Assembly: GCF_002847015.1 (NCBI RefSeq)
Contig: NZ_CP025085.1
Span: forward strand, 4,836,001 to 4,900,000
From: Prodigiosinella confusarubida
Lineage (GTDB): Bacteria; Pseudomonadota; Gammaproteobacteria; Enterobacterales; Enterobacteriaceae
DNA length: 64,000 nt
Direction of reading: 5' to 3'
This document shows positions 39,302-49,126 of this stretch, piece by piece. Every line of letters starts with the position of its first letter. Position 1 is the stretch's first letter. The translations under genes were made by a program, and so were the position numbers. The notes beneath the pieces are model-generated. The model did no database searches. It was not told where the DNA came from and saw only the letters and a program-made list of their open reading frames with translations.

Positions 39302-40711
39302 TTACAACTCGATGGCGAAATAACGCTTGGCGTTATCAAAACAGATGTTTTTTACCATTTCGCCCAGTAGCGGCAGGTCAGCTGGCGCTTCCCCGTTTTC
39401 TACCCAATGGCCAACCATCTGGCACAGAATGCGGCGGAAATACTCATGGCGGGTATAAGAAAGGAAGCTGCGGCTGTCTGTCAGCATACCAACGAAACGA
39501 CTCAACAGGCCTAACTGAGCCAACTGCGTCATCTGACGTTGCATACCGTCTTTCTGGTCATTGAACCACCAGCCGGAACCGAACTGCATTTTCCCCGGCA
39601 TACCCTCACCCTGGAAGTTACCAACCATCGTACCGATTACTTCGTTATCCCGCGGATTCAGGCAATATAGGATGGTTTTCGGCAGCAGGTTTTCTTCATT
39701 TTGTTTGCTAAGCAGACAGGACAGTTCCTGGGCTAACGGGCGATCGTTGATCGAATCAAACCCCACATCCGGCCCCAACAGCTTGAACTGACGTAGGTTG
39801 TTATTACGCAGTGCACCAATGTGATACTGCTGGACCCAACCGCGACGTGCGTATTCCGCGCCCAGCCATACCAGTACAGCTGTTTTGAACTGCGCCACTT
39901 CATGTTCATTCAGGATTGCACCGGACAGACGGCGCGCCAGAATGCTATCCAGCGTGGTTTCATCCGCTTCGGCGAACAACACAACATCCAGTGCATGATC
40001 AGATACTTTGCAGCCATGCGCAGCGAAGTGATCCAGCCGCTTGGTCAATGCTGCCTGCAAATCACTGAAACGACGGATATCGGTATCAGACACTTCACCA
40101 AGCTTCACCATATAATCGTTAAAGGTCGGTTGTTCGATATTGAACGCTTTGTCTGGTCTCCAGCTTGGCAAAACCTTAATAGAGAAACTGCTGTCTTGGG
40201 AAATCGTTTTGTGATGCTGCAAATCGTCAATCGGATCGTCGGTAGTACCGACCATTTTCACATTCATCTGCTGCATAATGCCGCGAGCTGTAAATTCATC
40301 TCGTTCCAGCAAGTCATTGCCACGCTGCCAGATAGCTTTGGCTGTCGCCGGTGACAACAGCGTACCGGTGATACCAAACGGACGACGTAATTCCAGATGT
40401 GTCCAGTGATATAGCGGATTACCAATGGTGTGAGGAACCGTTGCTGCCCAAGCCTCAAATTTTTCCCAGTCGCTGGCATCACCGGTACATAAACGTTCCG
40501 CTACACCGTTAGTGCGCATAGCACGCCATTTATAATGGTCACCCTTCAACCAGATGTCATACAGATTTTTAAAACGATAATTCTCAGCAATCTGCGCCGG
40601 CGGCAAATGACAGTGATAATCAAAGATAGGTTGATCAACCGCATATTCATGATACAGACGACGAGAAAACTCGGTGTCTAACAAAAAATCTTCACTCATA
40701 AACTGGGGCAT
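39302..40711 (-). CDS. uxaC: Glucuronate/galacturonate isomerase
   Basis: UxaC isomerises D-galacturonate to D-tagaturonate, the first step of the path. It has 469 residues, with the amidohydrolase-like metal motif YHCHLPP near residue 35, and is almost identical to E. coli UxaC over long stretches ([39 protein letters not shown]). ATG 40711 is the family start. First gene of uxaC-uxaB-uxaA, divergent from exuT. Confidence 0.98.
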   Translation of the reverse strand: MPQFMSEDFLLDTEFSRRLYHEYAVDQPIFDYHCHLPPAQIAENYRFKNLYDIWLKGDHYKWRAMRTNGVAERLCTGDASDWEKFEAWAATVPHTIGNPLYHWTHLELRRPFGITGTLLSPATAKAIWQRGNDLLERDEFTARGIMQQMNVKMVGTTDDPIDDLQHHKTISQDSSFSIKVLPSWRPDKAFNIEQPTFNDYMVKLGEVSDTDIRRFSDLQAALTKRLDHFAAHGCKVSDHALDVVLFAEADETTLDSILARRLSGAILNEHEVAQFKTAVLVWLGAEYARRGWVQQYHIGALRNNNLRQFKLLGPDVGFDSINDRPLAQELSCLLSKQNEENLLPKTILYCLNPRDNEVIGTMVGNFQGEGMPGKMQFGSGWWFNDQKDGMQRQMTQLAQLGLLSRFVGMLTDSRSFLSYTRHEYFRRILCQMVGHWVENGEAPADLPLLGEMVKNICFDNAKRYFAIEL

Positions 40712-41270
40712 ATTTCGCTTCCTCACAATGCTTTTACCAACCAACGTGGTTGTTCTCACAAAGATATCACACCAATTATGTTCGATAACTTATCTCATTA
40801 GTGAGGTCATGATCGCAAAAAAAAGGCATTCTGCCGTAAAAAGCCGCATTCCTTATGCATAAACCCACTTTATGAGCACATCAGGACCCGTTTTTTTATT
40901 CCGTATGAAAATAATGGTTTTGTGATATCACTCAATTTTTAAATTGGTATGACAAATTATTGTAGCGCTGTATGACACAGGGATTCAATCTCAATATTGT
41001 CAACAAGGTTGGTTTTCCTACTAAGAAAACGATGACGTAGATAACAAGACAACTATGCAACCCGCCATTCGGACAAACAATCACCGCATGGTTTAACGCT
41101 CGGTAGCTGCCATGGTTTACATCTTTATGTCGGAAATGATGTTTTAGTGGAAAGTTATACCAGCGAGTCGACAAAAAAAACTATTCATCCCGTCACTTTC
41201 GGCGTGGTTTGTACAACATCGTGGCAGTACTTGTTCCGCTGCGATGATTTAACTCGGAGAGATTTTTGAA
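40712..41270. promoter_or_regulatory. uxaC-exuT divergent control region with ExuR-type and CRP-type sites
   Basis: No gene in 559 bases. A repeated motif TGGTATRAC occurs: aaattggtatgacaaatt at 40941-40958, the inverse (gttataccagcg) ending at 41165, and a weaker inverse (atcacaccaattat) at about 40766-40779. The same motif precedes exuR. These fit the ExuR/UxuR operator type. tgtgatatcactcaat at 40921-40936 resembles a CRP site. Together they imply ExuR repression and cAMP activation. Confidence 0.6.
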
Positions 41271-42566
41271 ATGCGTAAAATTAAAGGGTTACGCTGGTAC
41301 ATGATCGGCCTGGTTACCATCGGTACCGTACTCGGATATCTGACGCGTAACGCAATTGCGGTCGCCGCACCAACGTTGCAGGAACAACTTCATATTACTA
41401 CCCAGCAATACTCCTACATCATTGCTGCCTATTCTGCCTGTTATACCATCATGCAGCCCATCGCAGGCTATGTACTGGATATGCTTGGCACCAAAATAGG
41501 CTATGCCGTGTTTGCCATCTTATGGGCGCTCTTTTGTATAGGAACCGCGCTGGCAAACAGTTGGGGTGGGTTGGCTGTTGCTCGTGGCGCGGTCGGTATG
41601 GCTGAAGCAGCCATGATTCCAGCAGGTTTGAAAGCCAGCAGTGAATGGTTCCCGGCCAAAGAGCGTTCCGTCGCCGTAGGCTACTTCAATGTAGGTTCTT
41701 CTATCGGTGCAATGATCGCTCCACCACTGGTGGCCTGGGCCATTATCATGCATAGCTGGGAGCTGGCGTTTATCATTACCGGTGTATTAAGTCTGGTCTG
41801 GGCATTAAGCTGGCTCTATTTCTACAAACACCCTAAAGATCAGAAGAAACTGAGCGATGAAGAACGGGATTACATTCTGAGCGGTCAGGAAGCACAGCAC
41901 CAAACCAACAACGCCAAGAAAATGTCTGCCTGGCAGATTATACACAACCGTCAGTTCTGGGGTATCGCCTTACCGCGTTTTCTGGCTGAACCGGCTTGGG
42001 GTACATTCAACGCCTGGATCCCATTGTTCATGTTCAAGGCCTATGGCTTTAACCTGAAAGAAATCGCCATGTTTGCCTGGATGCCGATGCTGTTTGCAGA
42101 CCTGGGCTGTGTTATCGGCGGCTATCTGCCCATGCTGTTCCAGAAGTATTTCAAGGTTAACCTGATAGTCTCCCGTAAACTGGTCGTCACCATGGGTGCC
42201 GTGTTAATGATCGGCCCAGGGATGATCGGTTTGTTCGCCAGCCCTTATATCGCCATCGCACTTCTGTGTGTCGGTGGTTTTGCCCACCAATCACTTTCTG
42301 GCGCACTGATTACCTTGTCCTCAGATGTGTTTGGTCGTAATGAAGTTGCTACTGCTAACGGTTTAACCGGTATGGCTGCATGGACGGCAAGCACAATGTT
42401 TGCTCTGGTGGTGGGTGCGCTGGCGGATACGATGGGCTTCAGTCCACTATTTGCCGCACTGTCCGTGTTTGACTTGCTGGGTGCCATCGTTATCTGGACC
42501 GTACTGCAAAACCGCCCAGCAGACGAAGTTGCTGCAGAAAAAACCATATTACATGCTGCGCACTAA
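41271..42566 (+). CDS. exuT: Hexuronate transporter ExuT
   Basis: A 431-residue MFS protein of the anion:cation symporter family that imports galacturonate and glucuronate with protons. It has twelve hydrophobic segments; typical stretches are GYLTRNAIAVAAPTLQEQL and GMAEAAMIPAGLKASSEWFP. It is divergent from uxaC and 216 bp ahead of exuR. Confidence 0.97.
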   Translation: MRKIKGLRWYMIGLVTIGTVLGYLTRNAIAVAAPTLQEQLHITTQQYSYIIAAYSACYTIMQPIAGYVLDMLGTKIGYAVFAILWALFCIGTALANSWGGLAVARGAVGMAEAAMIPAGLKASSEWFPAKERSVAVGYFNVGSSIGAMIAPPLVAWAIIMHSWELAFIITGVLSLVWALSWLYFYKHPKDQKKLSDEERDYILSGQEAQHQTNNAKKMSAWQIIHNRQFWGIALPRFLAEPAWGTFNAWIPLFMFKAYGFNLKEIAMFAWMPMLFADLGCVIGGYLPMLFQKYFKVNLIVSRKLVVTMGAVLMIGPGMIGLFASPYIAIALLCVGGFAHQSLSGALITLSSDVFGRNEVATANGLTGMAAWTASTMFALVVGALADTMGFSPLFAALSVFDLLGAIVIWTVLQNRPADEVAAEKTILHAAH

Positions 42567-42594
42567 CACTGATAAATTTTAGTTTCCTGCCCCT

Positions 42595-42620
42595 CATCCG
42601 GTATCATCTGATGCCGGATG
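42595..42620 (+). terminator. Hairpin after exuT
   Basis: catccgg/ccggatg stem with a 12-base loop; no clear T run, so possibly a weak terminator. Confidence 0.4.
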
Positions 42621-42687
42621 AACCTTCCGCATATATTTCTACCACAATGAATAACTGTGACCCGTGATATTGGTTGCAACTGAGGAT

Positions 42688-42707
42688 AAGTGGTATAACA
42701 AATTATT
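42688..42707 (+). promoter_or_regulatory. ExuR-type operator upstream of exuR
   Basis: aagtggtataacaaattatt shares TGGTATRAC-AAATTAT with the site at 40941-40958; probable autoregulation. Confidence 0.6.
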
Positions 42708-42782
42708 TCAGCGTTCAACAAAGATAGTATCCGTAGCACTAATAACCAATTAGAGCCCGTCATCTATCTAAAGGCAGGCATC

Positions 42783-43559
42783 ATGGCACTCACAGAATCT
42801 CGACGGCTTTATCAACAATTAGCAGCAGAATTAAAACAGCGTATTGAAAACGGTGTTTATCCGGTTGGCGAAAAATTACCGGCTGAACGTTATATTGCTG
42901 AAGAAATGAATGTCAGCCGCACAGTAGTGCGTGAAGCAATTATCATGCTGGAAGTTGAGGGTTATGTTGAAGTCCGCAAAGGCTCGGGCATTCATGTCAT
43001 GTCCAATCAACAACGCCACCTCTTGCCTTCCAGCAGTGAAACCGAGTTTATTACCGCAGGTCCGTTTGAGCTGCTTCAGGCCCGTCAATTGATCGAAAGC
43101 AATATTGCGGAATTTGCGGCGACACAGGTGACTCGGCAGGATATCTTACAATTGATGGAAATCCAGGAGTACGCCCGGCAGGAAGACCGCTTCCGCGATT
43201 CAGAGTGGGATCTGAAGTTCCACGTACAGGTTGCTCTGGCCACGCAAAACTCAGCAATGGCGACCATTGTGGAAAAAATGTGGAGTCAGCGTGTACATAA
43301 CCCCTACTGGCGCAAGTTGCACGAACACATTGACGATCGATCCATTGAAAGCTGGTGTGAAGAACACGATCAAATTCTGAAAGCATTGATCCGTAAAGAC
43401 CCTTATGCCGCTAAGCTCGCTATGTGGCAACACCTGGAAAACACTAAGCAGATGCTTTTTCGTGCCACTACCGATGACTTTGAGTTCAATGTTGATCGCT
43501 ATATGTTCGCTGAAAATCCAGTAGTACATCTCGATCAAATGCCCCACAGTAAACCCTGA
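42783..43559 (+). CDS. exuR: Hexuronate regulon repressor ExuR
   Basis: A 258-residue GntR/FadR-family repressor. The N-terminal winged helix spans about 8-75 ([20 protein letters not shown] and [19 protein letters not shown]). The all-helical FCD effector domain follows, with its metal/ligand histidines. It controls uxaCBA and exuT and is relieved by tagaturonate or related uronates. Confidence 0.97.
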   Translation: MALTESRRLYQQLAAELKQRIENGVYPVGEKLPAERYIAEEMNVSRTVVREAIIMLEVEGYVEVRKGSGIHVMSNQQRHLLPSSSETEFITAGPFELLQARQLIESNIAEFAATQVTRQDILQLMEIQEYARQEDRFRDSEWDLKFHVQVALATQNSAMATIVEKMWSQRVHNPYWRKLHEHIDDRSIESWCEEHDQILKALIRKDPYAAKLAMWQHLENTKQMLFRATTDDFEFNVDRYMFAENPVVHLDQMPHSKP

Positions 43560-43569
43560 TTTTTCCTGC

Positions 43570-43600
43570 TTTTGCTCCATCTTTGTGGAGCAAAACATTC
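43570..43600 (+). terminator. Terminator after exuR
   Basis: Perfect 10-bp stem ttttgctcca/tggagcaaaa. Confidence 0.7.
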
Positions 43601-43981
43601 ATTAGTCATCTAGTTTTGTCAGTAAGTGTAAATATTACATGGTTCACCTCTCCTCCCCCAATAAACAGCGCCCCATAGACCTTCCAACGAAATATTCCCC
43701 TGTCTCATTTCCACCTATTTTGTTACAGTTAGAACTCCTTTTTTACGATTAATCGGCCGTGATGGCATAAAACCGCTGAAATAAGATGTCGCTTTCAATC
43801 AGGCAAGACTAAAACACCATGTATCAGCGACATTGAGCGTAAAAAATAAAACACCATCGGTTAATGAAACGGACAACAGAATTAATAAAACATGCCGAGA
43901 CATGCGAAATACGCCACCCGATGAATAGAAGACTGATTACCCTAACGTGGTCCCATCAATGCCGCAGTACAGGAATACCGG
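43601..43981 (+). other. exuR-yqjA spacer
   Basis: No gene seen. It should hold the yqjA promoter; a gtaaaaaataaaac stretch near 43839 only weakly resembles a CpxR site. Confidence 0.4.
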
Positions 43982-44656
43982 ATGGATATAATTAAAGAAC
44001 TTTTGCACGCACTTTGGCACCAGAATTTCGAGGTACTTGCCAATCCAAAATTGATCGGCACAGTCTATCTATTGCTATTTTTGATCCTGTTTCTGGAAAA
44101 CGGTCTACTACCTGCTGCTTTTTTACCAGGTGATAGCCTGCTGATTTTAGTTGGTGTGTTGATTGCTAAAGGCACGATGAATTATCCCTTTACTATCCTG
44201 TTACTGACTACCGCCGCCAGCCTCGGGTGCTGGGTCAGTTATATCCAGGGGAAATGGTTAGGGAATACGCGCATTGTTCAGGGCTGGCTGTCACATTTGC
44301 CTGCACATTATCATCAACGCGCACATCAACTTTTCCATCGTCACGGTCTTTCAGCACTACTTATTGGCCGCTTTTTGGCATTTGTGCGTACACTATTACC
44401 CACCATTGCAGGGCTGTCCGGCTTGAATAGCACCCGCTTTCAGCTGTTTAACTGGATCAGTGCATTACTGTGGGTATCCATTCTGGTTTCATTGGGTTTT
44501 GCGTTAGGGAAAACACCGATATTTCGGAAATATGAAGATGAGCTGATGTTCTGCCTGATGTTACTGCCACTGTTGTTACTCTGCATCGGGCTCGCTGGAT
44601 CGTTAATCGTTCTTTGGCGTAGGAAACGAACCATCAATGCTGGAAAAGGAAATTGA
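43982..44656 (+). CDS. yqjA: DedA-family membrane protein YqjA
   Basis: A 224-residue DedA protein with the family motifs [18 protein letters not shown] and [19 protein letters not shown]. In E. coli YqjA with YghB supports the proton motive force, drug resistance and cell division. Its stop overlaps the mzrA frame. Confidence 0.94.
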   Translation: MDIIKELLHALWHQNFEVLANPKLIGTVYLLLFLILFLENGLLPAAFLPGDSLLILVGVLIAKGTMNYPFTILLLTTAASLGCWVSYIQGKWLGNTRIVQGWLSHLPAHYHQRAHQLFHRHGLSALLIGRFLAFVRTLLPTIAGLSGLNSTRFQLFNWISALLWVSILVSLGFALGKTPIFRKYEDELMFCLMLLPLLLLCIGLAGSLIVLWRRKRTINAGKGN

Positions 44657-44657
44657 G

Positions 44658-45032
44658 ATGATCGCCCACTATCTAAAACACAAACATGTCTGGCGTATCC
44701 TGTTGGTCGTGTTACCCGCCATTATCCTGACACCTTCGTCACGACACCCACAGGATGATGCGATGTTACACATCACGCCACAGTATCAGGGCGCGACACT
44801 TCCTGATGGTTTTTATATCTACCAGCGGTTGAATGAGCGGGGAATCGGTATCAAAAGCATTACTCCTTCCAATGACAGCATTATTGTTCGTCTTTCTTCA
44901 CCAGAACAAAGCAGTGCGGCACGTGAAATATTGAGTATGTCGCTCCCCCAGGTGAATGTGGTTACACAGGCACCAGATCCAACACCTTTCTGGCGACATA
45001 AACTCATTCAGCAACAATCCAAACTGGGTTGA
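44658..45032 (+). CDS. mzrA: EnvZ/OmpR modulator MzrA
   Basis: A small single-pass inner-membrane protein that links Cpx to EnvZ/OmpR. One N-terminal hydrophobic segment is followed by a periplasmic domain with ATLPDGFYIYQRLNERGIGI and KSITPSNDSI. I choose ATG 44658 (124 residues) because aaagga lies suitably upstream; ATG 44637, overlapping yqjA, would give 131. Same order as E. coli. Confidence 0.85.
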   Translation: MIAHYLKHKHVWRILLVVLPAIILTPSSRHPQDDAMLHITPQYQGATLPDGFYIYQRLNERGIGIKSITPSNDSIIVRLSSPEQSSAAREILSMSLPQVNVVTQAPDPTPFWRHKLIQQQSKLG

Positions 45033-45250
45033 TTTTCTCAACCTTATACCTGTTTTTTCTCTTTAGACCATTCTTGGCGTCTTGTTCCCATCTTCCTGTT
45101 TTTTGCCCACAACATTGCCTGCTATCAGCACTATATTGACTGTCCGTTTTACTGCGTTCTATTGGAATTATCATGATGCGCGACCAGGCAAGTCGAGAAA
45201 TTTTGAACTATAGTTAGGTTTTAAGATTCATCATATTAGGGAGTTCTCAC

Positions 45251-45556
45251 ATGACTCAAGAATCAAGCTCTGACCAATTACGCGCGGAATTGCGCTCATT
45301 GAGTGACACACTGGAAGAAGTGCTGCGAACTTCCAGTGACAAATCCAAAGCTGAAATGGAAAAACTACGCGGAAAAGCAGAAACAGCGCTCAAAGAATCA
45401 CGTGAACGACTGAATAATGCCGGAGAACACATCGCCACCCAGACTCGTGAAGCAACTGCGCACGCGGAAGAATACATTCGTCAGAACCCCTGGACTGGCG
45501 TTGGGATCGGTGCAGCAGTCGGTATTGTACTGGGTATACTGTTGGCTCGCCGCTAG
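45251..45556 (+). CDS. yqjD: DUF883-family ribosome-associated membrane protein YqjD
   Basis: A 101-residue protein with a long helical, charged region and a C-terminal glycine-rich membrane anchor (GVGIGAAVGIVLGILLARR). E. coli YqjD is stationary-phase induced and tethers inactive ribosomes to the membrane. First of yqjD-yqjE-yqjK; 5 bases before yqjE. Confidence 0.93.
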   Translation: MTQESSSDQLRAELRSLSDTLEEVLRTSSDKSKAEMEKLRGKAETALKESRERLNNAGEHIATQTREATAHAEEYIRQNPWTGVGIGAAVGIVLGILLARR

Positions 45557-45560
45557 TACT

Positions 45561-45956
45561 ATGACAGAACAACAACGACAAGGTCCTGCCAGTCGCGCCA
45601 TCACCTCAGCCCAGCGTATCATTACGATTATAGTCGGAATGGTAGAAACCCGGGTCCGGTTAGCGGTCATTGAGTTGGAGCAGGAAAAAACAGCGCTGAT
45701 CCAGTTACTGTTGGTGGTCGAGCTGACACTGCTATTTACTGTCTTTGGCTTAATCGGCTTAATTACACTGATAATATGGAGTGTAGAACCTCAATACCGT
45801 CTCATGACTCTTGGCTGGATTACTGGAAGTCTGTTTATTCTTGCGCTGATCGGTGGAATCTGGACGCTCAGGCATATTCGTAAATCGACACTGCTGAAAG
45901 CAACCCGCAAAACGCTGGAAACTGACCGATCATTGCTTGAAGGTAAATCAAAATGA
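45561..45956 (+). CDS. yqjE: Phage holin-like family membrane protein YqjE
   Basis: A 131-residue protein with two central hydrophobic segments (about 50-72 and 82-104), of the Phage_holin_3_6 type (AVIELEQEKTALIQLLL). Function unknown. ATG 45561 is taken; the longer frame runs back into yqjD. It overlaps yqjK by ATGA. Confidence 0.92.
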   Translation: MTEQQRQGPASRAITSAQRIITIIVGMVETRVRLAVIELEQEKTALIQLLLVVELTLLFTVFGLIGLITLIIWSVEPQYRLMTLGWITGSLFILALIGGIWTLRHIRKSTLLKATRKTLETDRSLLEGKSK

Positions 45957-46243
45957 ACCGTCGTCTACAGTTAGAACAGGAAAAGGCACATTTGCTCCGC
46001 ACCATTGAACAGCAACGTCTCGACCTGTCTGCTGAAAAGACACGTTGGCTGTATTCCACCCGCCACGCTGACCACTATTGGCGCATGATGATGGACGTAC
46101 GTAAATACCTGATATTAGGATCTGGACTCGCGGTGCTGTTAGGCTTCAAACACCGTGGACGGTTAAACCGATGGTTACGCAAGGCGGTTCGTATTGGGGA
46201 AGCGGTAATGCTTATTCGGAACACCTTCACCAACCACTCGTGA
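45953..46243 (+). CDS. yqjK: YqjK-family protein
   Basis: A 96-residue basic protein; ATG overlaps the yqjE stop. It resembles E. coli YqjK (N-terminal coiled coil QLEQEKAHLLRTIEQQR, then one hydrophobic stretch YLILGSGLAVLLGF). Function unknown. Confidence 0.88.
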   Translation: MNRRLQLEQEKAHLLRTIEQQRLDLSAEKTRWLYSTRHADHYWRMMMDVRKYLILGSGLAVLLGFKHRGRLNRWLRKAVRIGEAVMLIRNTFTNHS

Positions 46244-46269
46244 CACCTGCTTCATTGTTGCTGCATACT

Positions 46270-46300
46270 ACCTATATCTCCCGGATATAGGTACTTTCTC
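46270..46300 (+). terminator. Terminator after yqjDEK
   Basis: acctatatc/gatataggt with loop tcccg, then actttctctta. Confidence 0.7.
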
Positions 46301-46485
46301 TTATCGCCCGCATAAATAGTCAATTTTTCTGAAAAAAAACGACAGTTTTACTTACTGGCTTATCGTTTCTCCTACATCTAATATCATCATCGCCTGTTAC
46401 AGGCATCCGCTTGATATACGCTATTGCTGGATGAATGACTTATAACATCGTACCGGCTTGCACAAAATAATTGGAGATAATGTTG

Positions 46486-46881
46486 ATGAAAAAATTAGAC
46501 AATAGCCTGCTGCTGATCGCCCGTATTTTAATGCCAATACTCTTTATTGTTGCTGGTTACGGCAAACTTGGTGCCTCGTACGCGGCAACTCAGCAATATA
46601 TGCAAGCGATGGGTGTTCCCGGTACGCTGCTTCCATTAACCATCCTGCTGGAGTTGGGTGGTGGGCTGGCAGTATTGTTCGGTTTTCTAACCCGTACTAC
46701 AGCACTATTCACCGTTATCTTCGCCTTGCTGACCGCTTTTCTCTTCCACAGTAATTTCGCTGTAAGCGTAAACCAAGTAATGTTCATGAAAAACCTGACC
46801 ATTGCAGGTGGTTACCTACTGCTATTCGTGACTGGTCCGGGTGCTTTCAGCATTGACAACTTACTGAATAAAAAGTGGTAG
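46486..46881 (+). CDS. yqjF: DoxX-family membrane protein YqjF
   Basis: A 131-residue four-helix DoxX protein (LILIARILMPILFIVAGYGK-like opening, then LELGGGLAVLFGFLTR). ATG 46486 is chosen because ggaga at 46473-46477 has the right spacing. E. coli YqjF is a quinol-oxidase-like DoxX homologue of unclear role; here it precedes yqjG as in E. coli. Confidence 0.92.
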   Translation: MKKLDNSLLLIARILMPILFIVAGYGKLGASYAATQQYMQAMGVPGTLLPLTILLELGGGLAVLFGFLTRTTALFTVIFALLTAFLFHSNFAVSVNQVMFMKNLTIAGGYLLLFVTGPGAFSIDNLLNKKW

Positions 46882-46987
46882 AAACGGCATTACCCCGCCG
46901 GTATTGCCTTTATTTTACAAATGCCATGGTGGTAAACGGATGAACGTTGCTGTCATGGTTTCATGTATTTTCAGGAAGGTACTCAAA

Positions 46988-47977
46988 ATGGGACAATTAG
47001 TTGATGGTGTATGGCATGACACATGGTATGAAACTCGGTCGACCGGTGGCCATTTCAAACGCCCGGAAACATTTTACCGCAACTGGGTTACACCTGATGG
47101 TAAACCAGGCCCCACAGGCAAAGGCGGTTTTAAGGCTGAGTCCAGACGTTACCATTTATACGTGTCGCTAGCCTGTCCCTGGGCACATCGCACACTGCTA
47201 TTCAGAAAATTAAAAGCACTGGAAGAACACATTGAGGTCTCGGTAGTACATCCGTTAATGCTGGACCAGGGCTGGACATTTAATACTGACTTTCCCGACG
47301 TAACAGGGGACAAGCTTTATCAGCACGAATTCCTTTACCAGCTCTATCTCCATTCACTGGCTGATTACAGCGGACGCGTTACCGTTCCCTTACTGTGGGA
47401 CACGCAACAACATACTATTGTCAGCAACGAGTCCGCTGATATCATCCGCATGTTTAACAGCGCTTTTGATGATGTTGGTGCTGCGCCTGGTGACTACTAT
47501 TCGCCAGCACTGCGTCAGCAAATCAATGAGTTAAATGAATGGATTTATCATCAGGTAAATAATGGTGTCTATAAAGCAGGGTTTGCAACCAGCCAGACTG
47601 CTTATGATGATGCCGTAACCAACTTATTTTCTGCATTGGATAAACTGGAAAACAGGCTCAGTCATCAACGTTACCTGACAGGTGAACGGCTCACGGAAGC
47701 TGACCTTCGCTTGTGGACAACACTGATCCGTTTTGATCCTGTGTACCATACCCATTTCAAATGTGACAAACGCCGCATAACTGATTACTTCAACCTGTAC
47801 GGTTTCGTAAGGGATATCTACCAACTACCTGGCATCGCCGAAACAGTAAACATGGATCATATCCGTCACCACTATTACCGCAGCCACCCCACCATCAACC
47901 CACACGGCATCATTTCCATTGGCCCCGAAAGATCATTTTCTGATCCACATGATCGATCCACCCGATTTTATGAATAA
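46988..47977 (+). CDS. yqjG: Glutathionyl-hydroquinone reductase YqjG
   Basis: A 329-residue Xi-class glutathione transferase that reduces glutathionyl-hydroquinones. The catalytic cysteine is in SLACPWAHRTLL; NESADIIRMFN binds glutathione, and the C-terminal helical domain includes TEADLRLWTTLIRFDPVY. ATG 46988 (MGQLVDGVWH) has a ribosome site aggaagg; the longer frame to 46904 is not homologous. Confidence 0.96.
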   Translation: MGQLVDGVWHDTWYETRSTGGHFKRPETFYRNWVTPDGKPGPTGKGGFKAESRRYHLYVSLACPWAHRTLLFRKLKALEEHIEVSVVHPLMLDQGWTFNTDFPDVTGDKLYQHEFLYQLYLHSLADYSGRVTVPLLWDTQQHTIVSNESADIIRMFNSAFDDVGAAPGDYYSPALRQQINELNEWIYHQVNNGVYKAGFATSQTAYDDAVTNLFSALDKLENRLSHQRYLTGERLTEADLRLWTTLIRFDPVYHTHFKCDKRRITDYFNLYGFVRDIYQLPGIAETVNMDHIRHHYYRSHPTINPHGIISIGPERSFSDPHDRSTRFYE

Positions 47978-48027
47978 TTTTTAGGATAACCGGGGGAATA
48001 GGAAAGTAAAAAACACCCGTACGGCCC

Positions 48028-48057
48028 CTTGAATCTACCGTGCAATGTAGATTCAAG
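48028..48057 (+). terminator. Hairpin after yqjG
   Basis: Perfect 11-bp stem cttgaatctac/gtagattcaag. Confidence 0.6.
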
Positions 48058-48073
48058 AGGGTTATCTACAAGT

Positions 48074-48104
48074 AGTAAAAGGAGTACCCAATACTCCTTT
48101 TACT
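48074..48104. terminator. Bidirectional terminator between yqjG and yhaJ
   Basis: Perfect 12-bp stem agtaaaaggagt/actccttttact between convergent genes. Confidence 0.85.
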
Positions 48105-48120
48105 TAATGATGAATAACCA

Positions 48121-49017
48121 TCACTTCTGAATAAGCAATTTTGGAATCTCACGTAAAAACCAGGACTTTGCCTCCCCCATACTATCCCGTCGCCACGCCA
48201 TAATAATCTGACTTTCAAATGTGTTCTCCGGGCTGACAACTCGCAACCGTCCCTCAGCGATATCTTGAGCCACCATATCATAAGGCATAGTTGCCACACC
48301 TAACCCGGCCAGCAGTGCGCGGCGTTTATCATCCATAGAACTTACGGTAAGACGAGGTTGTTTATCCAACAGTTGTACTGTCAGTACCGGACGTTCACGC
48401 GCAGTATCCGCAATAGCAATCCCCCGGTATTTAACACGAGTAACCTCGGACAACGGCTCTGGTTCATCATGAATTGGATGGCCTGGACTTGCTACACAAA
48501 CACTTTTCATCAAATACAGTTTACGTGTATTGATTTCAGATGATGCGCGGAAATGCATGTCGGGTGCGATGACAATATCGGCCCGACCTTGTTCCAGACG
48601 TTCCCAGGCACCGGCCAGCACCTCCTGAATTAGCGACACTTGGGTGTTGGCCTTCAAGGACAGCTTATTCAGTAACGGAAATAATCGTTCAATCGGAACC
48701 AGTGCTTCAATCACAATCGTTAAATGCGTTTCCCATCCACGCGCCAGTGCTTCTGCATCAGTAGTGAGCTTATCCGCCGCATCCAGCAAAATACGTCCGC
48801 GTTCCAGCAGCATCCGACCAACATTGGTGAATTTGGTACGATGTCCGGAACGGTCAAACAGAACCACATCCAGCTCATCCTCCAGTTTTTGCATGGTATA
48901 ACTCAGGGCTGAAGGCACCCGCCCCAATTCGTCCGCTGCAGCGGCAAAGCTTCCCCGACGGTCTATGGCATCCATGACCCTTAAAGCTTCTAACGTTAAT
49001 GCCCGCTCTTTTGCCAT
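48121..49017 (-). CDS. yhaJ: LysR-family regulator YhaJ
   Basis: A 298-residue LysR-type regulator with N-terminal HTH (ALRVMDAIDRRGSFAAAADE, LGRVPSALSYTMQKLE) and a periplasmic-binding-type effector domain. In E. coli YhaJ responds to aromatic compounds such as dinitrotoluene and affects yhaK and type III secretion. ATG 49017 (MAKERALT) equals the E. coli length. Divergent from yhaK. Confidence 0.93.
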   Translation of the reverse strand: MAKERALTLEALRVMDAIDRRGSFAAAADELGRVPSALSYTMQKLEDELDVVLFDRSGHRTKFTNVGRMLLERGRILLDAADKLTTDAEALARGWETHLTIVIEALVPIERLFPLLNKLSLKANTQVSLIQEVLAGAWERLEQGRADIVIAPDMHFRASSEINTRKLYLMKSVCVASPGHPIHDEPEPLSEVTRVKYRGIAIADTARERPVLTVQLLDKQPRLTVSSMDDKRRALLAGLGVATMPYDMVAQDIAEGRLRVVSPENTFESQIIMAWRRDSMGEAKSWFLREIPKLLIQK

Positions 49018-49126
49018 TTTATACTCATTCAGAATTTTTGAACGTACAGACCAGATTAACTGGCTAACAATCCAGCGTCCAGCCAATTACTATCTAATAC
49101 ATGGATAATTTTACAGGCCGAAGACC

